Assembly: GCA_963749115.1 (NCBI GenBank)
Contig: CAVVLP010000002.1
Coordinates: 124,001-188,000, forward strand
Length of the DNA: 64,000 nucleotides
Source of the DNA: SZUA-36 sp963749115
GTDB lineage: Bacteria; Pseudomonadota; Gammaproteobacteria; Xanthomonadales; SZUA-36
Reading direction: 5' to 3'
Below the pieces are notes generated by a model. That model was given only the letters and a program-made list of their open reading frames with translations, was not told the DNA's origin and ran no database searches. A program made the position numbers and the translations under genes. Below are positions 16,497-28,122 of the stretch, piece by piece (position 1 is the stretch's first letter; every line of letters starts with the position of its first letter).

Positions 16497-17895
16497 CTAG
16501 TTGCCGCTGCGACGCCAGCGTGTGCCATCCGCAACATCTTCAAGGCTTATACCCATGTTCTGAAGCTGATCCCTGATTTCATCGGCACGGGCGAAATTCT
16601 TTTGCTTTCGTGAGGTATTACGTTCCTCGATCAACTGATCAATCAAGGCATCATCCAGACCTTCGGTATCACCGGCCAGCCAGCTTACCGGATCCTGTTG
16701 GAACAGGCCGATCAAGGCGCTTGCTGCCATGAATTTTCCTGCGGAGACACTGGCCGATTTTGCATCATCCGCATTGGCCAGGCGACGTGCTTCGCTATTG
16801 AGTTCGGCCAGGGCTTCCGGTGTGTTGAGATCGTCCAGAAGAGCCGACATAAATATTTCTGAGGGTTGTTCCGCTGGCTGAAACGGACCGAATTTCGCAT
16901 TTGCATCACGCAGAACGCCATAGATACGATCGAGCGTACGCTGGACGCGGGCCAGGGTTTCTTCCGACCAGTCCAGGGGTTGACGATAATGTGCACTGAG
17001 CAGCAGGTAACGCAGAACTTCACCCTTTGTCTGTTGCAACAAGTCATGGATGACCAGCGTGTTGCCCAGCGATTTGGACATTTTGCTTCTGTTGACGGTT
17101 ACAAAACCGTTGTGCATCCAGTAATGGGCAAAAGTTTTTCCGCCATGCGCGCAAACACTTTGTGCGATCTCGTTTTCATGGTGCGGGAAAACCAGGTCCT
17201 GCCCACCGCCATGGATATCGATGGTCTCACCGAGGTGAAACTCGGACATCACCGAGCACTCGAGGTGCCAGCCGGGGCGACCCCAGCCCCATGGGCTTTC
17301 CCAGCCGGGTTGTGGCTCTACCGAAGGTTTCCACAGGACGAAATCACCCGGATGCCGTTTGAAATCGGCAACCTCGATCCTGGCGCCGGCGATCATTTCA
17401 GCGACATCCCGACCGGACAAGGCGCCGTAATCAGCAAACGACTCAACTGCAAACAGCACGTGGCCTTCCGCCTCGTAGGCATGACCGCTGTTGATCAGAC
17501 GTTGAATCATATCGATCATTTGTGGAATGTGATCGGTCGCACGTGGTTCTATACTCGGTGTACCGACACCGAGCGCAGCCATGTCTTTATGATAAATTTC
17601 GGTGTAAGTGTTTGGATATGACATCAATCGAAACCTTTTGCTCGGCTGCCGCTGCATTGATTTTGTCGTCCACATCGGTGATATTGCGTGCATAGACGAC
17701 CTCAGCGTAGCGGGTTGATAATACCCTGTACAAAAGGTCGAAAATGACCGCTGGTCTTGCGTTACCAATGTGTGCATAGCTGTAAACGGTTGGACCACAG
17801 ACATACAGGGTTACACGCCCGGGATCCTGTGGTACAAAGACCTGTTTTTCGCGTTTTAGTGTGTTGTACAGTAGCAACGGTTCAATTTCAGTCAT
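16497..17895 (-). CDS. cysS: cysteinyl-tRNA synthetase (one frame break)
   Basis: Class I synthetase charging tRNA-Cys; essential. The zinc-binding CGPTVYSYAHIGNARP near residue 28 contains the HIGN (HIGH-type) signature; HLECSVMSE and the GGQDLVFPHHENEIAQS segment provide the other zinc ligands; RSKMSKSLGN is the KMSKS loop. About 466 codons, as expected. The frame breaks at about 17608-17622: the N-terminal part reads AAEQKVSIDVIS and the remainder resumes as NTYTEIYHKDMAALGV. Length is one over a multiple of three. Because this enzyme is indispensable, the break is best read as a sequence error. The upstream frame of the second piece (residues before SYPNTYTE) is a shadow and not coding. 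Confidence 0.93.
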
Positions 17896-17972
17896 AATTT
17901 TAATCTGGATTATTTTTTGACGGATAAGAACTTAACATTTTAACAAGATTATTGATCAAAGAGGCAATCACG

Positions 17973-19307
17973 ATGAGTGCACGTAAAATCATTTCAGAAG
18001 GCTACAAAGACCACGTCGAAGAGTTACAGTTGCGTTGGGAAAAAGCACTTCAGGCCGAGGGCTATGATGCCGTGCTGATCCATGCCGGCAGCAAGCTGGC
18101 CAGTTTCCTTGATGACTATGAATACCCGTTCCGTTGCAACCCCCATTTGCTGTGGTGGTTGCCCCTGACCCATCACCACGACAGTGCCCTGTTGATCCGT
18201 CCCGGGCAACGGCCAAAACTGTTTTACTATCAACCGGATGATTACTGGCATATGCCACCTGCAGACCCGGAATCCTGGTGGGCAGATGAATTTGATGTTG
18301 TAGCGGTACGCGATGCTGACGCCTGGAAGCAGGCCGGAACCAATGAACTTACCGCCTATATAGGCGATTCGCCTGCGCTTGCAGAAGCTGTTAAGCACGA
18401 GCACCTGAACCCGGTACGTCTGCTCAACCGGATACACCTCGAGAGAACACACAAGACGGCTTATGAAATAGCCTGCATGGCAGAAGCGGCGCGACTGGGT
18501 GCTGTTGCACATAGCGCTGCAGAGCAGGCATTCAGGGAAGGACTGAGTGAATATGACATTCACCAACGCTATTGCATGTCAATACAAATGGTCGATGCCG
18601 AGTTACCTTATGGCAACATTATTGCACTCAATGAGCACAGTGCAGTATTGCATTACCAGACACAGGAGCAACAGGCGCCGGCCAGCATTCGATCATTTCT
18701 GATTGATGCCGGTGCGACGGTACACGGTTATGCCTGTGATATTACACGTACCTATGCGGCGCAAGCAGGTGAGTTTGCAGATCTGATTTCAGCGATGGAC
18801 ACAATGCAGCGACGGCTGTGCGCAGCAGTTGTTGAGGGTCTTGACTACCGGGATCTGCATTTGCGTGCTCACTTGGATATTGCCGGGATATTGAAGGACT
18901 TCGAAATTATCAGGCCGACAGCTCAAGACGCTGTTGCTACCGGCCTGAGTGCAGTGTTCTATCCTCACGGACTGGGTCACTACCTGGGACTGCAGACGCA
19001 TGATGTTGCCGGCTTGATTGCCGATGCCGATGGAACACCTATCCCGCGCCCCGAAGGCCATCCTTTCCTGCGTTTAACCCGTACACTGGAAGCAGGCAAT
19101 GTGCTGACCATCGAACCGGGTTTGTATTTTATTGAACCCTTACTACGCAAATGGCGTGAAAATGGTGAAGTTAACGCTATAAATTGGGACAAGGTCGAGA
19201 CCCTGGCACCGTACGGCGGTATTCGGATTGAGGACAATATGGTCGTTACCAAGGGCGCGCCGTTGAATTTGACCAGGGACGCCTTTGCAACGTTGCAGCC
19301 TGGCTAA
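17973..19307 (+). CDS. pepQ: Xaa-Pro dipeptidase PepQ
   Basis: M24-family metallopeptidase (prolidase) that splits X-Pro dipeptides in the cytosol. From the ATG at 17973 (AGAGG 9 nt upstream) it has 444 residues, the PepQ size. The pita-bread metal ligands are all visible: two Asp in LIDAGATVHGYACDITRTY, His in HGLGHYLGLQTHDV, Glu in LTIEPGLYFI and Glu in IRIEDNMVVT. The N-terminal half (LLWWLPLTHHHDSALLIRPG) is the PepQ-specific domain. It may cooperate with the M2 peptidyl-dipeptidase encoded at 44884-46719 in peptide use, but they are not linked. Confidence 0.93.
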   Translation: MSARKIISEGYKDHVEELQLRWEKALQAEGYDAVLIHAGSKLASFLDDYEYPFRCNPHLLWWLPLTHHHDSALLIRPGQRPKLFYYQPDDYWHMPPADPESWWADEFDVVAVRDADAWKQAGTNELTAYIGDSPALAEAVKHEHLNPVRLLNRIHLERTHKTAYEIACMAEAARLGAVAHSAAEQAFREGLSEYDIHQRYCMSIQMVDAELPYGNIIALNEHSAVLHYQTQEQQAPASIRSFLIDAGATVHGYACDITRTYAAQAGEFADLISAMDTMQRRLCAAVVEGLDYRDLHLRAHLDIAGILKDFEIIRPTAQDAVATGLSAVFYPHGLGHYLGLQTHDVAGLIADADGTPIPRPEGHPFLRLTRTLEAGNVLTIEPGLYFIEPLLRKWRENGEVNAINWDKVETLAPYGGIRIEDNMVVTKGAPLNLTRDAFATLQPG

Positions 19308-19309
19308 TT

Positions 19310-19948
19310 CTACGGGTCCGGGGTCAGGCCCAGACCCTTTAACTGGCTTACCGGTAACTGGCTCACCGGACCGTGGTTCCATATGGTTGCCTGGCTGTCG
19401 AGTAATTGCTGTTTTTCGGGACTGGCGAGCCATTTGACAGCTTCCTCAACCTTGGCTTCTGCAATCGCTTTGCCGACCAGTTCGTCCAGTTCGCTGGTAT
19501 AGGGTTCACCAATGATTTTGCGCATGATTTTATTGGCAGCGGTCAGGTCGTCAGGGAATAAATGTTTTCCGGATTGCATCCGGTAAAGGTCCGACAGTGT
19601 TTGCAGCGACAACAAAGAGCAATATGCATCGTCCAACAGTCCAAAGATACCCAGGCTGTCCGGAATAACGTCATCATCTTCTATCCAGTAGGATTCAACC
19701 ATTTTCAGAATGCTGGTGACTTCGGTTTCCAGTCCCACATTTCTGGCTGAAGTCCAGGCGACGGTCAGCAGGTAGGGCACCTGCTCCAGGTAGTTGTAAA
19801 TAAAGCTTGAGCCATGGGCTAAATCCATTGCATTTGGTTGTGCACCCTGCCGGTCAGCGACCACTTTGAGTAGCTTTTGCAGATCCAGCACCGATTGCGG
19901 GTCGGCGAACTGCCTGGAGATAATATTTTGGATTTGGGCGGTATCCAT
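19310..19948 (-). CDS. uncharacterised 212-residue protein with a DUF1232-like segment
   Basis: I do not know this family with certainty. There is no signal peptide or membrane helix. A central stretch, ESYWIEDDDVIPDSLGIFGL followed by LDDAYC (around residues 86-111), resembles the DUF1232/YkvA core (DVIPD...GLLDDA), a short domain of unknown function; the N- and C-terminal regions are helical and unassigned. The stop codon lies only two bases from the pepQ stop, so the genes converge with no room for a dedicated terminator. Codon use looks like its neighbours. Expressed alone from its own promoter. Confidence 0.7.
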   Translation of the reverse strand: MDTAQIQNIISRQFADPQSVLDLQKLLKVVADRQGAQPNAMDLAHGSSFIYNYLEQVPYLLTVAWTSARNVGLETEVTSILKMVESYWIEDDDVIPDSLGIFGLLDDAYCSLLSLQTLSDLYRMQSGKHLFPDDLTAANKIMRKIIGEPYTSELDELVGKAIAEAKVEEAVKWLASPEKQQLLDSQATIWNHGPVSQLPVSQLKGLGLTPDP

Positions 19949-20130
19949 ACTTCCTTAAATCAATGGCTTATGCTTGTGTCCCGGGTCTGAATGACATTTT
20001 GTGACCGCTAGTTTAGCAATTTGCCGTGATTGCGGGCAGCCCCCTGTAATTTTCGGACGAAATTAGCACGTGTAATTCAGACGTTTGTCCATTAAGGTTG
20101 CCGCTTTCCGTTCTACGTTGGGATTGATAA

Positions 20131-20734
20131 GTGTTACTTTTGTCCATTGTTTCATTGTTCATCGGACCGATACTGTACCAGTGGATGCGGCGGGGCGGTT
20201 TTGTCGCCAAGGCATTTGATTCGCTGATCATAACAGTACTCATTTTGTTGATGGCATTCTTTTTGATTCCCGAGTCCTGGGCCGAGCTTGGCTATTGGTC
20301 AGTGGGCTCTGATTCTGGCCGGATACCTGGCACCGGGTCTGCTGGAACAGCTGATCAAGAAAGCCGCGCATACCCTGCACCTGCTCAGCCTGTTGCTGGC
20401 ACTGGCAGGGCTGGCCCTGCATGCCATGCTGGATGGTGCTGCATTGAACGCTGGCAATGGGGAGATGTCCAATAACCTGTCACTGGCCATCGTTATACAC
20501 CGCTTTGGTGTGGGCATGATGATTTGGATGATGGTGCAGCCTTTGTTTGGCAGAAAAGTTGCCTTTGGCTTGCTTGGTTTTGTTTCACTGGCGACTATCG
20601 GGGGATACCTGCTTTCCGAGAAGTTGCTGGGATTGGAAGGTGATTACTCAATGTCAGTGATCCAGGCTTTAATTATCGGTATGATTGTTCACAGTCTTGT
20701 GCATCGCAGTCACGGTGCCAGTCACCACCACTAA
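20131..20734 (+). CDS. ZIP-like divalent metal permease (one frame break)
   Basis: Short membrane protein of about 201 residues with some seven hydrophobic segments. The HAMLDGAAL motif in a central helix, followed by IVIHRFGVGMMIW in the next, resembles the HxxxDG and HxxxxG metal-binding helices of ZIP transporters. The C-terminus ends in a His-rich tail (VHRSHGASHHH), also fitting metal handling. The frame breaks at about 20275-20300, between PESWAELG and WALILAGYLAPG; length is one over a multiple of three. The start is a GTG at 20131 and the ribosome binding site is weak. Substrate (zinc, iron or nickel) cannot be told. Confidence 0.65.
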
Positions 20735-20796
20735 GTCACGGAGGTTCGTATTGGATATGCGAATATCACCGCTTAGCACATATCTTTTGGTAATTT

Positions 20797-22707
20797 ATGC
20801 GACTTAATCGTTTTCTCCAATTAGTGGGCATCTGCCTGGCGATGTTTAGCCTGGTGGCCCACGCTGATAAAATTGAATATGCGGTATCCGGTGTGGATGA
20901 ACCCATGCTGACCAATGTACGCGATCACGTGACGGCTTTCCGGATAGGAGGCGGCGCCCGGGTTAATGCCAGGCTGCGACGCAAACTGACGGAGGATGCA
21001 ATTAACGCAACGAAAGCCGCAATGCGTCCTTACGGATACTTTAACCCGGTCATCGATGTTGATATTGCTCCAAAGGCAGAAGGAACCTGGTTAATTACCG
21101 TCGATGTGCAGCCTGGCCCCCCGGTGTTAGTGAAGGGTCTGCATCTTGAGTTGACCGGACCGGGTAAGGAACTCAAGTCGCTTAACGACTGGTATGCCGG
21201 TTTTCCCCTTGCACAAGAGCAGGTACTCAATCAACAGGTATGGGACAAAGCCAAACTCGACGCGATGGACCTGTTGGAAGAATCGGGTTATCTGCAGGCA
21301 GGCTTCAGTAGCCATGTAATTCGGGTTGACCCCGTGGCAAATACTGCTCATCTGGAATTGATCGTGGATACCGGTCCACGGGCCGTTATGGGTGCGGTCA
21401 CATTCAACCAGGAAATCGTCAATGATGATGTGCTGGCCAGTCTGCAACGGTTTAAGCAAGGCGATGCCTACCATACTTTTTTATTGGAAAAGTTCCGGCT
21501 GGACCTGTGGCGTTCGGGTTTTTTTGAAGATATCGAGGTGGTGGAGCGTCGTGTATTAACGGCAAGCCCGCCACGGGTTGATTTTGAAGTCAATTTTACA
21601 CCCCGTAAGAAGAATACATTCCAGGGCACCATCGGCTATGGCACCGATACGCTTGCCCGCCTCCAGTTCTTTTACGGTCGCCACCTGTTAAGTCCCCGTG
21701 GTGATAATTTTGATATAGGTATCGGCTGGCAACAGAAAGATAACCAGCTCGGCTTGCAGGCTAATTACCGGTTGCCACGTAAAACTGAAAGCCAGCAATT
21801 CTGGATTGCCTCCGTCGGGCTTCAGACGGAAAATCAGCAATTCAAAGTATCTGCAGACGATGACATTGATAATCGCGTGGATGTTGCGAAGGGATCAATA
21901 AATGATTATTGGTTGAGACTGGGTAAAACCCGTGTGCGGAACATACGTGACGGATTCGAGCAGTTATTCGAAACGGTATTTGTCCAGTACCTGAATGAGA
22001 AGCAGGATTTTCAACCGACCGATATCGTGGAGCCGAAAGCTCAAGACATCCCCCCACCGGTTGGTTTTGATGATTTCCTGAACAACACCAACAACACCCT
22101 GGCAATTGGTTTGGACTGGGACTGGCCGGAAATTCGCGGTAACGGTTTTCAGACCATTGGCCACCACGAGCGGGCCTGGGTGTTTACCTCTAACGATGCC
22201 TGGGGTTCAGATCTTGATTTCACCCAGGTTTACCTGTCCAGTCGCTGGAATTTTTTGGCCACGGACCGGTTGAAAATATTGTTGCGGGCGGAGGCGGGCT
22301 ACAGTCATGCGACCAATGTCGATGTGACAGTGCCCACACAGGGATCGGACGTCAATGTTGCCGTTACTGAATTACCCAACCTGTACCGCTTCAAGGCGGG
22401 TGGTAACCAAAGCGTACGGGGTTACGCATTTGAGAGCCTGGACAACAACGGCGTTGGCTCCAACAATGTTTTCACCGCAAGCGCTGAAGCCGAGTTTCAT
22501 TTTCATGAAAACTGGAGTGTCGCGGCATTTGTTGATGTTGGTAATGCTTTTAATAATTGGAGTAAGCCCGATCTGAAGTTGGGTACCGGGCTTGGAATAC
22601 GCTGGTACTCGGTAATCGGTGCGCTACGCCTGGATGTAGCACAAGGCTGGGCTCTTGAAGGCAACCCGTGGCGAATCCACCTGAGTATTGGAACGAACCT
22701 GTTATGA
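20797..22707 (+). CDS. tamA: translocation and assembly module protein TamA
   Basis: Outer-membrane Omp85-family barrel that works with TamB in lipid traffic or protein insertion between membranes. 636 residues with a signal peptide (cleavage after SLVAHA, about residue 23), POTRA repeats to about residue 260 (for example VQPGPPVLVKGLHL and DTGPRAVMGAVTF starts), and a C-terminal beta-barrel with the Omp85 signature region (FKAGGNQSVRGYAFESL near residue 533) and a closing strand IHLSIGTNLL. The stop overlaps the tamB start (ATGA), so the two are translationally coupled, as in most Gammaproteobacteria. Confidence 0.93.
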   Translation: MRLNRFLQLVGICLAMFSLVAHADKIEYAVSGVDEPMLTNVRDHVTAFRIGGGARVNARLRRKLTEDAINATKAAMRPYGYFNPVIDVDIAPKAEGTWLITVDVQPGPPVLVKGLHLELTGPGKELKSLNDWYAGFPLAQEQVLNQQVWDKAKLDAMDLLEESGYLQAGFSSHVIRVDPVANTAHLELIVDTGPRAVMGAVTFNQEIVNDDVLASLQRFKQGDAYHTFLLEKFRLDLWRSGFFEDIEVVERRVLTASPPRVDFEVNFTPRKKNTFQGTIGYGTDTLARLQFFYGRHLLSPRGDNFDIGIGWQQKDNQLGLQANYRLPRKTESQQFWIASVGLQTENQQFKVSADDDIDNRVDVAKGSINDYWLRLGKTRVRNIRDGFEQLFETVFVQYLNEKQDFQPTDIVEPKAQDIPPPVGFDDFLNNTNNTLAIGLDWDWPEIRGNGFQTIGHHERAWVFTSNDAWGSDLDFTQVYLSSRWNFLATDRLKILLRAEAGYSHATNVDVTVPTQGSDVNVAVTELPNLYRFKAGGNQSVRGYAFESLDNNGVGSNNVFTASAEAEFHFHENWSVAAFVDVGNAFNNWSKPDLKLGTGLGIRWYSVIGALRLDVAQGWALEGNPWRIHLSIGTNLL

Positions 22708-25700
22708 GTCGCCTCAAGTCTTTTTCGATTAGAAAAGTCATCCTGGTGGGACTTCCCGTCATATTGATAATGTTGTTATCGGGTTCTGTTTACTGGTTAT
22801 TAAATACTGCATCCGGTGCCGCGTGGATGTGGAGCAGGCTTGAAGGGCTTACAGAAGGTGATGTGCGTGCCTCGCAGGTGGCGGGTGACCTGGCCTCCGG
22901 TTTCGTTGTCCGGGACATGGAGTATCGGTCTGAAAGTCTGGATGTTTTGGTTCAGCACGCAGAGATTAATGCTGGTTTCAGTTGGTGGCCGTTGTCCATC
23001 CGGGTTGGCAGGCTGTCGTCGCAGGATGTGGAATTAATTATCCGCTCATCCGGGGGGGCTGGGGAAAGTGCGCCAGAAGACCAGGATATCCGAACCACGC
23101 TCGAAGGACTCAACTTACCGGTGCCATTGGTATTGGACGATGTTGCCCTGACCAATATTACTCTCCAGCATGATGATGAACCTCCTGTCACCCTGTTTGA
23201 ATCTGTCAGGTTCCAGGCAACACTGGATGAGCGGCTGGTCGTGGATTACCTTGACATACTGGCAACAGGTCTGGAGACAAGACTGGAAGGGTATTTGAAC
23301 CTTGCACCTCCGTTCGAGTTGGTTGCAGTTGCCCAGGGCCGGTTTGAAAAATCCTGGGAAGCAGATCAACCGGGTTTAGAAATGCCTTTCAAACTGGAGA
23401 GTTCCGGTAACCTGGAACAACTACAGTTAAGCCTGAGCAGTGATAAATTCGGGCTGCAACTGGATGGTGAGATAACTGAACCTTTATCCGACATCTCATG
23501 GAACATCAAGGCAGTGCTTGATCACCTGGTTTGGCCGGAATCGCCTTCAGAGCAGAAATTGGCACTGTCTGGCTTCAACCTGACCAGCCAGGGCAGTATC
23601 GATGATTGGTCATTTTTGCTGAATTCAGATCTGCAAGCGGATCAATTACATGACGCCCGTTTCGCTATCAGCGGTACTGGCTCAGCAACCGGCGTTCAAA
23701 TCGCTGCTGCTACGGTGATCGGGCCCGGGGTCGATTTGGAGTTCAATGGAGGACTGGACTGGGCCACGGAAACCGCGGCCGGGTTAAAAGCAGTTATCAG
23801 GCAACTGGATTTATCACCCTGGCTATCAGCCTGGCCAGGTGGCGAACATTTGGCGGGTGATCTGGAATTGAACTGGTCAGGTAGCGGGCTGGAAATTCCC
23901 GCAAGCCATCTGACGGTGACCGGGACCGGTTTGGAGGTGAATGCCGAGGCCGACATAAATCTCGATACCAGTATTGTCAATGCCAGGCTCGGATGGCGCA
24001 ATATCCGTTGGCCGCTTAACAGTGCCACTATTGACTTCGCCAGCGAATCGGGATGGTTGGAGCTCAACGGTATTGCTGATGACTGGCTCGCCACCGGGCA
24101 GCTGAATGTGCGAGTGGGCGATTACCCAGAGGGCCGGTTTGATATCCGGGGTGGCGGCAATCGGACTTCCACCCGTTTGGTGATACCCGGTGGCGCAATA
24201 CTGGGGGGTACTTTAAGTGGTGGGGCGGACGTTGACTGGACCGGGGATTTGAATTGGAATGCCGCAATCCAGGCGCAGGGAATCGACCCGGAACCCCTTC
24301 TATCCGGGTGGCCCGGGCAGTTGGATACTGAGATTGAAATCAGTTCACAAAGTGAACCGGAACAGATTCACATCAAGTTGATCGCGTTACAGGGTCTTCT
24401 GCGCGATGAGTCCATTTCTGCGCGTGGCGGCCTGCTGGTCACCGATGCCAATCTGGCATTCGAATCCTTTGAAGTTCACACCGACGAGGCCGTGCTGGAA
24501 CTGAACGGGGCGATCGCGGACCCGGCTGGTGTAAATGTAAGGTTTAGTGGTTCTTTGCCACCCGGGCTTTTACGCGGAGCCAGGGGCAGCCTGGAGCTTG
24601 ATGGCCGATATTCGAGTGATACCAGCCAACCATTGCTGGAAGTTCAGTTGCAGGCGCTTGATCTTGCCTGGAATGGATATAGTGTCAGGGAACTGGCCGT
24701 CAGCACTCCCAGGGCTCAAACTCCTGGGCCTTTACCGATGCTTCAAGTGGATGCAGCTGGAATAGTCTGGGAGGATCTGCTCCTGGACGAGTTGTCTTTA
24801 ACTCTTAGCCCTTCTGGTGACAGTCATGAACTGAAAGTAAACCTGTTGGGTGAAGAATTTGCCCTTAATAGCGAGATGAGCCTCGCACCTGAAAACATCG
24901 ATGATCCTTTTGGTGGATCCTGGCAGGGCCAACTTGCATCGTTAGAATTGGCGGTTGGTCCAGCCTACATTTTTGAACTGACTGAGCCGGCTGCCTTTGC
25001 ATGGTCATCCGGCGCCGCTTTAATTAAGCCAGTGTGCCTGTCCGAAAACAAGGGTGGATCCATGTGTCTTGGCCTCGACTATAAAAGCAATGGTGACTGG
25101 TCGCTGGTTGCGGATACCAAGGCAGTTCCATTTGACTATTTACGGGATATATTGGAACTGGATATACACTTTGAACAGTTGTTTGAGGGTCACATGGAGT
25201 GGCACCAGCCACATGACGGCCCGCCGACCGGCGGAGGGGATTTTCGTATTACGGCAGGACGGGTACTGGATCTGCTGGATGATGAAGTCCTGACTGAAAG
25301 CAATGAAGGCAGGTTTGCATTTAGCCTGCAAAATGGCAACCTCGAATCCGGTGTCCTTGATATTGAATTTCCCGGTACCGGGTTTATTGATGTTGATTTC
25401 GATGTTATCGATATCGTTGTCTGACGGTGAGCAAAAAGTGCAGGGGCGGGCCATTGCCCAATTGGATCATTTCAAACTGCTTGGACAGATGGCCTTACCC
25501 GGTGTGGATGCGGTAGATGGTCAGTTCGAGTCAAATATTCAGCTCGGAGGAAGCCTGTCGGACCCTGAGTTTGACGGTGCATTCAAGTTATCAAACGGGT
25601 TTATCCACTATGCCCCCATCGGGCTGAAACTGGAAGACATTGAGTTTGAAGGCCGGGTGACACAGCGCGACCGGGGCAATTTTAAGGGTCGGTTCCGTGC

Positions 25701-26601
25701 CGGGGAGGGTATTGCATCATTGGACGGGGGATTTCTTTTTGAAGATATGGAACACGTGAAACTGGAAATTGCTTTAGCCGGTGAACAGTTGTTGCTGGTT
25801 AACACCAATGAGTTGAAAATTCTTACCGATACCGAGCTGGAAATCGGGCTGAGTCCACAGCGTATGGATATCAACGGCCAGATCACGGTGCCCAGTGCGA
25901 GTTTGACACCGGCTAATCTTCTGCTTGGGGAGGTCAGGGACAGTGAAGACCTGGTAATCGAAACCCCGGGGGGCGCTGCAGAACCGGTTGCATCTGAAGC
26001 ATCTGCCAAACTCCAGGTTTATGGTCAGTTGGAGGTGGCTTTCGGAGATGATGTACTCATCAACCTACCGGGAATAGAAACCAGTATCAGTGGCAGCACA
26101 ATGTACAAATGGAGTGGTGAAACCATCCCCATGGCCGATGGTGCCTACACCTTGAAAGGCAAGGTCAATGTCTATGGGCCGGTGCTGCAGATCAATAACG
26201 GGAGCATCAGCTTTCCCGGGGTTCCTGCAGATAACCCCTTATTGAATATCAGGGCCGGACGAAATATTTACGGTAATACCCAGATTCGTCGCGCCGGTGT
26301 TCAGGTCATTGGCAGCCTCAAACGCCCTGTACTGGAGGCCTATACGGTTCCCGTTACCAATGAGGACCGCGCCTGGGCCCTGCTGATTACCGGTACGGAT
26401 TTTGACCAGGGGCAGGGTGTCAATGGTTTTGATGTTGGCACTTATATCGCACCAAAATTGTATGTCAGTTACGGTATCAGCCTGTTCGATGATGAGAATG
26501 TCGTCAGTGCCCGGTATGATCTCAAAAAGGGCTTCGGTGTGAAAGTAACATCCGGTCAACGGGAAACCGGTCTGGATATTTCCTATACCATCGACAAATA
26601 G
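22704..26601 (+). CDS. tamB: translocation and assembly module protein TamB (one frame break)
   Basis: Very long AsmA/TamB-type periplasm-spanning protein, about 1299 codons, anchored by one N-terminal helix (VILVGLPVILIMLLSGSVYW near residue 15). The bulk is amphipathic beta-strand typical of bridge-like lipid transfer proteins; the C-terminal DUF490 region (residues ~1000-1299) contains ADGAYTLKGKVNVYGPVLQI and ends in a barrel-like strand TGLDISYTIDK that should dock on TamA. The ATG at 22704 overlaps the tamA stop and is preferred over an upstream ATG inside tamA. The frame breaks at about 25385-25425, between FIDVDFDVID and SDGEQKVQGRAIAQLDHF; length is one over a multiple of three. Confidence 0.92.
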
Positions 26602-26690
26602 AGGCCTGTTTCATGTAATGATACTTAAATCCTGTCCCTGGCGTGTCCAGCTGTGACAGTAGTGGGGTTTCATCGACTTTCATCTGCCAT

Positions 26691-26724
26691 AAAAAAACGG
26701 ACCTCCAGAAAGGTCCGTCTTTTT
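26691..26724. terminator. bidirectional terminator between tamB and the porin gene
   Basis: Perfect 7-bp stem CGGACCT/AGGTCCG with a 6-nt loop, preceded by seven A and followed by TCTTTTT. It can end both the tamB transcript on the plus strand and the porin transcript on the minus strand. Confidence 0.85.
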
Positions 26725-26756
26725 AATCCGGTCGGAATGACCGTGTCTGCGGGTTA

Positions 26757-28122
26757 TCAGAAAGCGTACTTAGCCGAGAACTGGAAGCGGTTCAGAGCAC
26801 CTTCGTCACCACTTTCAACCTTCCGGTTTGCATGCATGAACTCCATGCCCAGATCAAGTTTGGGAACAGGGCTGTAGATCAGGTTGACATGCACACTGGA
26901 GGCATTCTTGGTTACACCCATTCCCGTCAGGTCGGTATCATTGTCAATCCCCAGGTAACCCAGCGTCAGGTTACTGCGCCACGTTGCACTCCACAGGTGA
27001 CGGTAGGAACCAAATACACCCCAGGATTTGATGGCGTTCAAGTTACCCATGTCGTCAAGAACTGCGCCATTTGCCGTGTTCAGACCGATATACCGGCCAA
27101 GGCCTTTGCCGGCGCTGGCCATCCAACGGAAGTCATCCTGGTTGGCAAAAATGAATTTACCGGAAACGCTAAGACCGTAACTGTTCTCTTTGTCTGAATT
27201 CCCGGCGGGATTTTCGTAACGTAGTTGCCGCAACAGACCTGCGACTGTAAACGAACCCCAATCTCCTTTCAGGTTATAACGGGCCACCATATCGGGAACT
27301 TTGTTGTCATCCGCTACGATACGGCCACCGCCACCGTACGGTGTGATCGTGGTTTCCGGGTTTTCCAGGGCAAACTGCCAGGGGCCATTGGTATAACGAA
27401 TCATGGCCTGGCGACCGAAGATCGTGGATTCAGCCGGACCGACGAAATCGAGGTTCTCGGGTAATGCGCCGACATTGAAGAAGGTCATCCATGTCTGGCC
27501 GAATAACCAGTTGTTATAGGTGAGGAAGGCGTGCCTGAGACGCGGGGAATACGAACCGGAAACCCGTTCGTCACCCTGGCCGGACAGCAGGAAGTCCATT
27601 TCGATAAATGTACCAAGCTTGTCGCCATTATCCAGTATGTGTGTGCTGCGGAAGTTGATCCGTGATTCCTTGGCATGAAAATCCAGGTAAGTCTCGCCGT
27701 CCCGGTTTTCCGGTCCCCAACGGGAATCGTTCCGGGAATATAAAAATCCCTGCCGGCACCGCTGGAAGATCCCTCGGTGTAATTGCTGACGATCGTGTCC
27801 AGTTTGACATAACCGCCGAATTTGTAGCTGTGCTTTGTGGACTGCTTCTGCCTGCCGCTTCGTTGTTCACTCAGCATGGCGGTCACCTTTGGCTTCAGCG
27901 GCCTCTTCTGCTTTTGCTTCGAGTGCTGCCGTATCGACGGTCGCTGCAGGTGCCTGTTGGTTTTGCAGTAATTGATGAACCAGGGCTTCAAGTTCTGTAA
28001 TGCGTGCTTCAAGCGCCTCGACGTTGTCCCCGTCTGCGAAAAGCGCTTCCAGACCAGCTACAGCCAATAACTGCTGCAATCGACAAGCTCAGAATGGTTT
28101 TTCTTAAAGATTTTTGGGCCAT
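26757..28122 (-). CDS. DcaP-like outer membrane porin (three frame breaks)
   Basis: Outer-membrane trimeric porin for small organic acids or similar solutes. From the ATG at 28122 (AAAGGAG upstream) come a signal sequence (LRKTILSLSI), a short coiled coil (VEALEARITELEALVHQLLQ) as in DcaP, then barrel strands: YKFGGYVKLDTIVSNYTEG, MDFLLSG, WLFGQTWMTF and a C-terminal phenylalanine (QFSAKYAF). The frame breaks near 28070, 27880 and 27720, so the reading must be pieced together from three frames; total length is about 455 codons, the DcaP size. Its place beside the CrbR/CrbS acetate switch and acid transporters suggests it lets short-chain acids or their precursors across the outer membrane; that is inference. 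Confidence 0.82.

Noticed and set aside
16497..17895. Programmed +1 frameshifting as the cause of the breaks
   Set aside because: The breaks show no shared slippery sequence, stop context or stimulatory structure and occur in unrelated housekeeping genes.
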